Part shown: positions 10,825 through 19,781 of the stretch, piece by piece | Layout: every line of letters starts with the position of its first letter | How positions within the stretch are numbered: the first letter of the stretch is position 1 | NCBI GenBank assembly: GCA_030323885.1 | Contig: JASIRB010002917.1 | Coordinates: 1 to 64,000 of the forward strand | Origin: Branchipolynoe longqiensis | Taxonomy: Eukaryota; Annelida; Polychaeta; Phyllodocida; Polynoidae | Direction of reading: 5' to 3' | DNA length: 64,000 nt | The notes under the pieces: model-generated | Seen by the model: only the letters and a program-made list of their open reading frames with translations | What the model was told of the DNA's origin: nothing | The model's database searches: none | Program-made: the position numbers and the translations under genes

Positions 10825-11760
10825 ATGCCGCCCGCTAATACGTTGCCGGGTTTGCGGCCTCCTGGTCAGCTTGTCCTCAGCCACAATGCGAGATCGAACT
10901 GGAAAACATGGATCAGAGCATATGATATTTATGCTACTGCGGCAGATGTCGTATTGAAGACAGAACGAGTGAAATGCCGCATCTTTCTTCATGTAGCTGG
11001 CGAGGAGGTGCAAAAGGTCTTCGCCAATATGGATATCGCTCTCGCTGATCAAGATAAGATCGTGCCGCTTACGGTGGCGTTTAGGGTTTATTGTGTCGGT
11101 AAATGCAGTATCATTATCACACGATATAAGTTTAACTCACATAATCAGGCGACAGAAAATATGGCTACATATATAACGGCATTGAGAGACAAAGTGAAGG
11201 ATTGTGAGTATGGTACGGTGGAAGAATCGCTATTGCACGATCGGATTGTGGCTGGCGTAAAGAATGTGAATTTAAGGAATAAACTGCTGCAAACTACGGT
11301 GTTAACGTTGGGAAAATATGTCGATATATGTGAGATGAGTGAGTTTAGCTCTGCACTGTTGGAGGACACCAAGTCAGACGTTGAAAGTAAAGAAATTGAT
11401 TTCATACGTAACTATGGTAATGTGCGTACCGGTGCACCGGTGGTTCAGTCATCGGCGACGCCATCTTGGAAATCGCCATCTTGGAATACCGGCGGGGCTG
11501 GAGAGTTCAAGATCCGCTGGCAGAACTGTGGATATGAACACCGCCGGGGAGTCTGAAAGGCTTGTGTAGCCTGTAAGAAGATCGGGCACTTCGGCAAGGT
11601 CTGCAGGAGCAGGCTGGGCAGGGTCAACGAGCTTACCATGGAAGAGCCCGACCCTCATAATGCTGAGCAAGACCCGGATCTGGCGGTAGTCAACGTCCTA
11701 GCAACGGATCTCTTCGTCGGTGCCGTTGACCGCGGTGCTGGTCAGGATGCCGAGCTGTGA
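10825..11760 (+). pseudogene. Gag of gypsy copy A
   Basis: The ATG at 10825 follows the primer site and aligns with the gag start of copy B (28684). The capsid-like region runs from NWKTWIRAYDIYATAA to about 11400. A zinc knuckle region follows: QNCGYEHRRGV near 11520, and CVACKKIGHFGKVC near 11565. A 12-bp deletion relative to copy B falls between the knuckles and creates a TGA at 11554. A second TGA (11758) replaces the Trp codon present in copy B at the gag-protease junction. The product would form the virus-like particle and bind the element RNA. Confidence 0.75.
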
Positions 11761-12963
11761 CACGTGATCATTCGGGTGAACGGTTGTCCTGTCAAGTTCA
11801 AGCTCGACACCGGTTCGGAGGCAAACGTGCTGCCGAGGTACGTCTTCGACAGAGTTGCTCCGGGGCGGCTGACGAACACCAGGTGTTCGTTGGTGACGTT
11901 CTCCGGTCACTGGATCACGCCTGACGGGGAGGCACTGCTGGACGTCAACGACAGAGTGCTCAAGTTCCAAGTGATACCGGATTGCCAGCCTATTTTGGGC
12001 AAGCAGGCTTGTGTGACGTTGAACCTGCTGGTGCAGGTGGATGAGGTGCACTGCGCTGCGCCGATGAACATTTCCGAGCCGACGAACATTCCCGTGCCGA
12101 CGAACATTTCCAGGCCGACGAACAGTGCCAGCGCTGGGGCGGAGAAGCTGGTAAGCGAATACAAAGATGTCTTTCAGGGGTTGGGGTTGATTAAGGCAAA
12201 TGCTGTCATTCATGTTGATAGATCTGTTCAACCTGTCATTGATCCGCCTAGACGGATTCCGTTTGCCATTCAGGTCAAGGTACGCAGTGAGCTTGATCGC
12301 ATGGTTGAGTTAGGTGTTATAGTTGAACAGGATGAACCTACCGAGTGGGTTAATTCTATAACTATTGTCAAAAAAACAAACAAGATTAGGATTTGTCTGG
12401 ATCCGACTAAGTTGAACAAGGCGATAAAGAGAGGGCCTTTCCCTACTAAAACGATTGATGAAATTATTGCCAAAACGGCAGAGGCAAAGTATTTTTCAGT
12501 TCTAGATGCAAAGACCGGGTATTGGCAGATAGAATTAGATAGCGAAAGTTCACGTTTGTGCACGTTCAATACTCCATGGGGCCGGTACAGGTACACCCGT
12601 TTGCCTTTTGGTATCAAAACCGCCGGTGACATTTTTATTCAGGAAATGCACCATGTCATAGGCGATATACCCGGTATTGTGATAGTCACGGACGATATTT
12701 TGGTATATGGGTCAACGGTTGAGGAAAACAACGAGCGGCTCCGAGCCGTGTTGGACCGAGCTAGGTCGGTTAATCTGAAGTTAAATGATGCTAAATCTTT
12801 GTTATGTAAAACAACAGTAAAATATGTAGGTCATCAACTTACCCAGCAGGGTGTGAAGCCTGATCCAGACAGAATACAAGCAATAGTTGACATGCCAGAG
12901 CCGCGTGACAAACAAGGCGTCCAAAGGTTCATGGGCATGGTTGGATATGTACACAAGTTTTGA
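11761..12963 (+). pseudogene. Protease-reverse transcriptase of gypsy copy A, truncated
   Basis: The frame starts after the TGA and is open for about 400 codons. The aspartic protease motif KLDTGSEANVLP is near 11800. RT blocks follow: NSITIVKKTNKIRICLDP near 12350, FSVLDAKTGYWQI near 12500, YTRLPFGIKTAGDIF near 12590 and the catalytic VTDDILVYG near 12685, where the usual Y-x-D-D aromatic is replaced. The frame ends on TGA at 12961 exactly where element homology stops, within the RT thumb (FMGMVGYVHKF). RNase H and integrase are absent. Assignment to a K02A2.6/Mag-like gypsy group is inference. Confidence 0.8.
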
Positions 12964-12966
12964 AAA

Positions 12967-13213
12967 ACATTGATAAAATAATTAAAAGCCAAGCAAAAGT
13001 TCTAAACTTTTGCCAAAAGATGCCCAATGGCATCATACAACAATGTTAAACATTGTTATCACTATACTTACAGTTAGTACGTAGTTGTAGATAAAAAATC
13101 ACCGGAGCAACTCAACGAACGTCCTCCCGTTGGAGTTGTTTATGCTAATTGCTGGACCCGGATGTGCTTCCTTCTCCCTAGCCTGAGGCTAGGCTGAGGC
13201 TTAGTACCGAGGT
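12967..13213 (-). mobile_element. Inverted DIRS1-like 5' end
   Basis: Read on the minus strand, the block starts ACCTCGGTACTAAGCCTCAG and continues with GGGAGAAGGAAGCACATCCG, TCCAGCAATTAGCATAAACA and GTTGAGTTGCTCCGG. This is the same order as the left end of the DIRS elements at 8693 and 40792. It therefore forms a 113-bp inverted repeat with 8693-8807, enclosing about 4.3 kb. Confidence 0.75.
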
Positions 13214-13228
13214 AAAATTACTGCGATG

Positions 13229-14300
13229 CGGACAGGATAACTGAGTGATTAGGACATCCGCATCCCATGCATGAGATCATGGGTTCGATCCTCGGTCGAG
13301 TCAAGCCAGCAACACACAGAATTGATACTTGTGTCTATCTAGCCTGGATCTTTGCATTATTAGAATAGGGAAAGGACTGGTCGGTTCAGGGTCCTGGTAA
13401 TGTGACTGAGTGGGATATCTGGTCATGGTGTCGGTAGCATTGTATCTAAGTGGGGCAAGACTGTAAAACCGCCTGGGGCCGTATGCACGAACCGGGGTTA
13501 GGCTTAGCCGGAGTTAGGGCACTAGCCGCGGATAGCTACCTCAGGGTAGTGGGGGGTTTGAGAAATATGTGAATCGGTATGCACCAATGTTTTAGCCGCT
13601 GCGAATAGCTAACCGTGAGTTTATTTATAGATTTGGGAATTCCCTCTGTGTTTGTACCCATATATTAGGCTCAAATCTATTGAATGCGATCATATTTAAT
13701 AGAATTACATATGCAATAAGTGAAATTTTATCAATTTAACCCTAAATTCGAAGCGTTATTAAGGCTACCGCCGCATTGGCGGCGATATTACTAGTTATAT
13801 TTTTGAATCGACGATCTTACAGTAAACAAACCGCCGCCGCCGCCAGTATGGAAAGCGATGTTGATGCGGCGGCAGCGGCGATTTGTTTACTTTACGTTCG
13901 TCGATTCGAAAATATAACTATTAATATCGCCGCCAATGTGGCGGTAGCCTTAATAACGCTTGGCATTTAGGGTTAAATTGATCAAATTTCACTTATTGTG
14001 TATGTAATTCTGTTAAATATGATCGCATTCAATAGAGTGAGAGCTACACACACACACTAACCGCCCCGGCTAGAGGTAAAACCTGATTTGAAAGTGGTTT
14101 AGCTTAGCCTAGGCTAAATTTTGCGGTGAGCAGTAACACCGATTCGTGCATACCGATTTCTCACATTTAGCCGTGTGGAGCTAGCCAAACCGCGGTTAAG
14201 GCCCTAACCCCGATTCGTGCATACGGCCCCAGGTTGCTACAAATTTCCATCCTGATATGACCTTAGATGTTGCTAGGACGTAAAACAACAACAAACAAAC
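13229..14300 (+). repeat. SINE interrupted by a foldback element
   Basis: The tRNA-like head (GGGTTCGATCCTCGGTCGAG near 13281) and body run to GTAAAACCGCC at about 13473. The 3' tail resumes at 14231 with CATCCTGATATGACCTTAGA and ends GTAAAACAACAACAAACAAA. A few tens of bases between the two halves are missing or diverged. Confidence 0.7.
13474..14231. mobile_element. 758-bp foldback DNA element
   Basis: The terminal repeats read TGGGGCCGTATGCACGAA on the left, and TTCGTGCATACGGCCCCA at the right end. A second inverted pair lies at the centre. AATGCGATCATATTTAATAG (about 13683) pairs with its complement near 14010, and everything between (AACCCTAAATTCGAAGCGTT, the GCCGCC clusters, GAATCGACGA) is mirrored about 13850. 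The arms of the inner hairpin are about 150 bp. The 64-codon frame at 13776 is part of this palindrome and is not a gene. The superfamily is unclear. Confidence 0.75.
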
Positions 14301-14546
14301 AAACAAATTTCCAGAAGATTAAAAATGAGGTCGATGCATCGGAAATGCAGTATTATATAGTAGATCAAACACTTTATTTTGTGGAAACCTGTTTCTGCTT
14401 CACACCCATTTATCGTTTAGTGTATGGCAATCACGAACCACCGACCTTCAGATTAGGAGAACCAGACGGGATGGCCGAATGAGTTAGAGCATCCGTCTCC
14501 CATGTTGGTAGACCATGGGATCGTGGGTTCGAACCCTGGTCTAGTC

Positions 14547-15255
14547 AATCAATCAATCAATAGTTCTGTCCTCTAGTCGAGGGTTGGATGCAATGGTTCT
14601 CCACTTGTCCCGATGGTGTGCTGTTCTGATAGACTGTGAATAATTCAAGCCTGTCCACTGTGAAATATTTGTAAACCATGATGTTCTTGGTCTCCCTCTC
14701 CCTCTGCTGCCATTCACCTTCCCTTCCAACAATGTACGGTATATTGAACTCTGACGAATGATGTGGCCAAAATAAATAAGTTTCTTTGTCTGTATAGTGG
14801 CAAACAAGCTTTTCTTATTTTTAATTTTTCTGAGAACTTCTTTGTTGGTGATCTTCTTTGTCCATGATATTTTCATCATCCTTCGATAAGTCCACATCTC
14901 AAATGCTGCTAAACGTTTGTACATTTTCTTAGAGATTGTCCATGTCTCAGCCCCATACATTAGAGTAGACCACACATAACACTGAAGAATACGCTTCCTT
15001 GTTTGTATTAATATCTTACTTGATGTTAACACTCTATACATTTTGGAGAATGTTGTTCGGGCTATTGTTATCCTTCTTTTAATTTCTTCCTCACATCTCC
15101 CATCATTTGTAATCTTTTGTCCGAGATATATGAATTCGGATACTTGTTCTATGTTTGTGCCATCTATGGTTATATTGATATTTGGTTTATCTGTCTTTTT
15201 ACTTATAACCATTGTTTTGGTCCTCCTGGCATTCATTCTTCATGTTGAATAGTAT
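14547..15255 (-). mobile_element. 5'-truncated LINE (RTE-like) insertion
   Basis: A minus-strand LINE 3' end sits inside the SINE. It ends with a TGAT repeat tail (seen as ATCAATCAATCAAT at 14547-14560), and the insertion is flanked by CCTGGTCTAGT / CCAGGTCTAGT. Simple-repeat tails and 5' truncation are usual for RTE-like non-LTR elements; the clade is inference. Confidence 0.7.
14553..15236 (-). pseudogene. LINE reverse transcriptase, C-terminal fragment
   Basis: The frame is open for 227 codons on the minus strand and lacks the catalytic RT part, because the element is 5' truncated. It shows the C-terminal signature common in metazoan non-LTR polyproteins: EFIYLGQKITNDGRCEEEIK, then RILQCYVWSTLMYGAETWTI, FEMWTYRRMMKISW and the GRGRPRTSW stretch near the end. 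The frame closes a few bases before the repeat tail. The apparent start is internal. Confidence 0.75.
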
Positions 15256-15525
15256 TCCAGGTCTAGTAAAACCAATGATTTAAAAATTGATACTTGTTGC
15301 TTCTTAGCCAGGCGCTCGGCATTATTAGGATAGGGCAAGGACTGGTAGGCTCAGTGTCAGGATAATGTGACTGAGTGGGGATATCAGGTCATGTTGCTGG
15401 CGGCCTGGTCTCCCAGTGGGGCAGCACTATAAAGTCGCCATGAGTGCGCACTGTCACAAGTCGGTACCCGCCCTGATATGACCTTAGATGTTGATAGGAT
15501 GTAAAACAACAACCAAACAAACAAT

Positions 15526-15986
15526 CAGATTAGGAGTCTGACCTATTAAAAAGTCAGACACTCTAACCACTCTGCCACAGAGAACATGAAATTCAATATC
15601 GTCCCTTTGATAGAATCCACTCTAAGTAGAGCGTCGTCGGAGATGAAATGTTGATCAGTCATTCTAGAAAGAAAAGAAAGAAGCACACCCGAACACCACC
15701 CACCCACCCTGATTGTGCTAACGTACAATGTAACAGGTTTTAAAAAAAAAAAAAAAAATGTTGGATACCCGTTTCACTGACCCATCACAACAACCCCCCC
15801 ACCCCCCACCCCCAGCCAAGAATAGACAAAAACTCTGCTTGGTTTTAATACGAACATTCAAGATGATACCATCTAACTAAATGTACTGCACATTTATATC
15901 TATTTTTAATTGGTAAAAATGAATTCCCATTATTTTTCTCGAGCACACGCAGTTTATATTCATGAATTCAATCAACAGGTTGTTCA
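15526..15986. other. No gene recognised
   Basis: Contains an A17 run near 15741-15757 and a CCCCACC-rich stretch near 15790-15813. A 60-codon frame at 15546-15728 (minus) has no recognisable motif. Confidence 0.4.
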
Positions 15987-16310
15987 AGTTGCATAGTCTG
16001 ATGGTTTTGAATTTCTGTCAATTTCTGAGATAAATCAATAAAAGTGATTACTATAATGTACCTTACTTAACTTATATTTTAATTGTTTAACCTTTGGGAT
16101 ATTTGAAGTGCAAATATGCAAAATGAATACCAAAACTCCCATACCATAGTTCTGAACAGGTTAAACATTTTTTTAATTGACTCTGTATTCCGTTCTATGT
16201 GGCAACACATGCTTACAAAGTGCATGTGTGTCTAGGTTAGATATGGAGAATCAAATCAAGATAATTATTTTGGTTTTGAATATGTTATGCTTAATCGGAC
16301 TATGCAACTT
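15987..16310. mobile_element. TTAA-flanked MITE (AGTTGCATAGTC family), complete copy
   Basis: The left end reads AAGTTGCATAGTCTGATGGT. The right end reads ATCGGACTATGCAACTT and runs into TTAA. Subterminal TTTTGAAT also mirrors. There is no coding capacity. The same ends bound 25022-25362, and single ends occur at 9640-9703, 5152 and 57954. Confidence 0.7.
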
Positions 16311-16396
16311 TAAGCATGTTGAAACAAGGACAAGTGTGGACAGTGCTTTCCCTGTTGTGTGCCCTTGACATCTGGTATTATCTGCGTCCTTTGAAA

Positions 16397-16430
16397 GTCG
16401 TCTGCTGTCACTAGAGCAACAGCAGACGAC
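16397..16430. repeat. Perfect 12-bp hairpin
   Basis: GTCGTCTGCTGT at 16397-16408 is followed after 10 bases by its exact complement ACAGCAGACGAC (16419-16430). A third related copy, AACAGACGACTT, lies at 16441. Function unknown; possibly a remnant of a foldback element. Confidence 0.6.
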
Positions 16431-16975
16431 ATTGACTTATAACAGACGACTTCCACTGGTTGCTATTCTATCATAATGCCCGGCGTACAATTCGCGAGCA
16501 TCGTGGAATGCGTAGTTGAGACCACATGTATCTGCAATTTCAGGCAATCTGTCGGGATCTGCGCAGTGTTGACATGTAGCGATACAGATTTGTGTTGTTG
16601 TTGCAAGAGTAAGCCTCGTCTGCAAATCACATCTTATCATTTGCTGGTTTTTCTTTGTTCAGCCATAATATGAATCCGAATGGAAAACTGCCTGTAATTA
16701 AATATTGATAATATTAATAATGTGATCAACTGAATCTATGAGAATATTTATCTATACAATAATTAACTAGAACAATATTGGTTACTCTCATGCAAGAATC
16801 TGTGCTGAAACTTTAAAAATAATTACCTTTTAGGACAATTTAATTTGTTCCCACAGTACAAATTTGATAAACTATTAATTCTTATAAATGATGTTTACTT
16901 GAAAAGTTGGCAGTGTTCTTCCCCGTTATATCCATTCGTATGGCTAATATGGCAGTGTAGTGACAGTATGTATAA
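16431..16975. other. No gene recognised
   Basis: AT-rich DNA. The overlapping short frames on both strands at 16437-16673 have no recognisable domains. Confidence 0.4.
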
Positions 16976-17430
16976 TGGGGTTTTACGTCCTAGCAACATG
17001 TGTCATATCAGGATTGGTACCAAATTATGAGAGTGCATATTTGTGTTGTGTGATAAGCCTTGTTATTGATGCACATGTAAATATGGCCACAATCAGCTGC
17101 GGCGAAAGCATGCCATATGAATAGATGACTGTGATTGTATGTTTATTGTACTAACTTGTGACAGTACACATTCATGGCAACTTTATAGTGCTGCCCCACC
17201 TGGCCACTCAGAGAATGTGCTGCCATCACCATGCCCCAATTTCCTACTCAGTTACAGTACCTTGGTACTGAGCAAACTGGACATTGCTCTATCCTAGTAA
17301 TACTAATACCAATCACCAGGCCACGTAGCGACAAGTAAACATTTTAAAAGTCATTGGTTAGACTCAGCCAGGATTCGAAGGGAAGTGCAGCCTGCCAATG
17401 TTCTTAACGATTCGACCACTGCGTCCGGTG
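16976..17430 (-). repeat. SINE (minus), with an internal interruption
   Basis: The 3' tail (GGGGTTTTACGTCCTAGCAA, TGTCATATCAGGATTGG) occupies 16976-17030. The rest resumes near 17151 (CTAACTTGTGACAGTACACA) and runs through the body to the reversed tRNA-like head near 17360-17425. About 115 bp of unrelated DNA separate the two parts. Confidence 0.6.
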
Positions 17431-17814
17431 ACAGTGACAGCAATGACTAATGCTCGTTAATTTGGTTTAAAAACCACCAAAGACATCCACAACCAATTTG
17501 GATTAAGGCCACGTCATCCGCCAGCATATGGAAGCTTGACCTACATAGCGCCACCTATTAACCAATCAGTGATGGAGCAGTAGCACGTCGGACTGGGGCA
17601 CATGCGCACACATGCCGTCATTGATCTCTGGGACAAATGGTCGCGGCGTAACCCCTCAAAGCAACTACTTAGAAACTGTCGAGCATCTCTGTGACCGTGT
17701 TTGCATATAGGCATGCTGCATGATCCAATACCGCACATATGTGCATATATTATGTTATATGTATGTTATATATGTGCATACATGTATTTGTTATATATAT
17801 GCTATATTGTTTGG
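17431..17814. other. No gene recognised
   Basis: Ends in an AT-rich segment with repeated ATATGTGCATA / ATGTTATAT words (17735-17805). No supported feature. Confidence 0.4.
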
Positions 17815-17816
17815 TT

Positions 17817-17990
17817 GGTTGTTGAGAGTTTTGCGTCCTGGCAACATCTAAGATCATATCAGGATGAGTACCGACTTGTGACAGTGCGCACTCATGGCAA
17901 CTTTATAGTGCTGCTGCACTGGGAAGTCAGGCCATCGGCACCATGACCCGATATCCAACTCAATCACATTATCTTGACACTGAATATGCT
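17817..17990 (-). repeat. SINE 3' half (minus)
   Basis: It reads GAGTTTTGCGTCCTGGCAAC, then ATCATATCAGGATGAGTACC, ACTTGTGACAGTGCGCACTC and GATATCCAACTCAATCACAT. The tRNA head is missing, consistent with a truncated copy. Confidence 0.65.
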
Positions 17991-18020
17991 AATGCTATAT
18001 ATATTCTATATATATGTTAT

Positions 18021-18078
18021 ATAGTATAGTTATACGAATCTTACCTGGGTACAGATGATGGATAACTGTCGGGTCCTG
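18021..18078 (+). repeat. Single arm of the palindromic element at 45.9 kb
   Basis: ATAGTATAGTTATACGAATC, then TTACCTGGGTACAGATGATG and GATAACTGT match the outer arm of 45900-46212 with a few changes. The opposite arm is absent here. Confidence 0.65.
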
Positions 18079-18210
18079 TAACTATTCATTATATGAATAT
18101 AAATAACATAGGTCATCACATGTTTATTATGTTCTATTTCATTCGCTACTCATTACAGATAACCAGTACAAACGCACACATGGACGCGCTTACTTAAATG
18201 GATTGCAATA

Positions 18211-18861
18211 AAGGTAGCATTCCTTACACGCGTAATGCGTTATGCGTCATGCGTTATGCGGTATGCGAATGCCATCATTCCTTACACACGTTATGCGTAA
18301 TGCGTTATGTGGCACACGACTGGCTATATTTGAAAAATATACCTTTATTATAACCAAATTATAGATAAGTATTCATATTTTTGTGGTTCTGGTAGCATTT
18401 TGCGTGTAGATACAGGGCTAAAGATTATGCGTGTAGATACAGGGCTAAAGACTGGGGGCTACCCTTTGGTGGTGTAGTTACAGGGTTTAAAAGACTCTTT
18501 GCTGCCAATCTTCTACAACCGTCCTTCTCCCGGCTGTCCGTAATTATCAGTCGCCTCCTCCAGCCTTATATCAATGGACAAATGAGACTGATGCTTTTCT
18601 ATTCGCACCACCTTGTCCCGGCTGTCCGTAATTATCAGTCGCCTCCTCCAGCCTTATATCAATGGACAAATGCGACTGATGCTTTTCTATTCGCACCACC
18701 TTGACGCATTACGCACCGATCGCTACATGGACCAATCGGGATAATGCATTCGCATTCGCATTTGCATTACGCATGTAAGGAATGTAGCTCATAGGTTTCA
18801 AGGCGTTTCGATTTTTTGTCGCATTCGCATTACGCATTACGCGTGTAAGGAATGCGACCTT
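18211..18861. mobile_element. Foldback element with GCATTCCTTACACGCG ends
   Basis: The left end AAGGTAGCATTCCTTACACG is mirrored by CGTGTAAGGAATGCGACCTT at the right end (18861). Both sides are followed by clusters of TAATGCG/GCATTACGC words. Inside are a repeated CGTGTAGATACAGGGCTAAA (18391-18452) and an 88-bp tandem pair (18528-18703). It has no coding capacity. Superfamily unassigned. Confidence 0.65.
18528..18703. repeat. 88-bp tandem duplication
   Basis: Two units starting TCCCGGCTGTCCGTAATTAT at 18528 and 18616 are almost identical; one differs by A versus C in ACAAATG(A/C)GACTG. The near identity suggests a recent duplication inside the foldback element. Confidence 0.85.
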
Positions 18862-19099
18862 AAGCATGTTATCGCGGGTGATGTCTGGAGTGTTATTAGT
18901 TCCCCCCACCTCAGCAATGGGTGGGTGGGGTGGGGGGTGGGTGATCACGAACTGTACTTATACCCCCATACCTCTTCGCCCCCATCCTGCGCTCGGGTAC
19001 CATACCACACTCGCTCAGAATTTACAACCCCAAAAGAAGTTTTTTCTCCATATTTTGTTTACAACTTTAGATGTTAAGCCATTAAACCCTAATAATTCA
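18862..19099. other. No gene recognised
   Basis: Contains a G-rich GGGTGGGTGGGGTGGGGGGT run at 18919-18938, a possible quadruplex former. Confidence 0.4.
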
Positions 19100-19500
19100 A
19101 GCCAAGACCAATGATAGCACTGGGTAGTTGAGTGAGAGTCAGAATCACCCGACTGAGTGGGGTATTATATCATGGTGCTGCCAGCAGCAGATCTCAGTAG
19201 GAGACCACTAAATATAAAGCCACCATCCCAGACGATTCAGACCACTGGCTTATAAAACTGATTTTCTACCTAGCTTGGCATTCTGCATTACTAGGAGAGG
19301 GTTAGGAAAGGCTTTGCTCATTATAAGGATAGTGAAACTGAGTGGGATATTGGGCTATAGTTTCATCAGTCTAGTCTCCCAACCGGGGTAGCACTATAAA
19401 GTTGACATGGGTGTGCACTGTCATAAGTCAGTACCCGTCATAGTGCAACCGTAGAGCTACATATTGCTAAGACGCAAAACCCCAGCAAACAAACTACATG
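19100..19500 (+). repeat. Two partial SINE bodies in tandem
   Basis: One body segment (GACTGAGTGGGGTATTATAT, then GGTGCTGCCAGCAGCAGATC) runs to about 19240. A second (CTAGCTTGGCATTCTGCATT, AGTGGGATATTGGGCTATAG, GCACTATAAAGTTGACATGG) ends near 19490 with GCTAAGACGCAAAACCCCAG. Both match the SINE family at 15268. Confidence 0.6.
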
Positions 19501-19781
19501 TATATTTAAAGGATACCTCGGTACTTATCCTGATGTGATCTCAGATGTTGTGAGGGCGCAACACTCTCAACCAATCACTCAATCAACCAATCAATCACTC
19601 GATCAGTGGCCCCTCCTATGCGACACACCGTGTAGCCACTATTTAAGCCTGCAATGTAAAACCTTTCCCAGTAGGTTTTACATTGCTCTGTGGTACGACA
19701 CCCACTCGCCCACTCAACCACTCACCCAAACAAACAACCAAACACAGCATATCTCAGCACTATTTTCAGAATTGTATTAAC
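19501..19781. other. Left flank of the minisatellite
   Basis: CA(A/C)TCA-rich low-complexity DNA (AATCACTCAATCAACCAATC near 19572). No gene seen. Confidence 0.4.

Larger units (their letters stand above)
10615..12963 (+). mobile_element. Ty3/gypsy LTR retrotransposon copy A (5' LTR to RT, truncated)
   Basis: The copy has a 191-bp 5' LTR, a tRNA-Leu-type primer site, gag and the first half of pol. It then stops abruptly at about 12963, where inverted DIRS-end sequence begins. There is no RNase H end, integrase or 3' LTR. The LTR is nearly identical in layout to those of copy B. With stops in gag and between gag and pol, it is inactive. Confidence 0.85.
14465..15525 (+). repeat. SINE interrupted by a LINE 3' end
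   Basis: The head (GACGGGATGGCCGAATGAGT, box B GGGTTCGAACCC) occupies 14465-14546. The body resumes at about 15256 and runs through AATTGATACTTGTTGCTTCT and GCACTATAAAGTCGCCATGA to GATGTAAAACAACAACC near 15520. The two flanks of the insert share CC(T/A)GGTCTAGT, consistent with a target duplication. Confidence 0.75.

Noticed and set aside
13776..13970. 64-codon alanine-rich frame
   Set aside because: It lies across the centre of a long palindrome in a foldback element.
14465..14546. tRNA gene
   Set aside because: Box A and box B words are present, but the sequence continues into a SINE body, and no full cloverleaf with a paired acceptor stem could be drawn.
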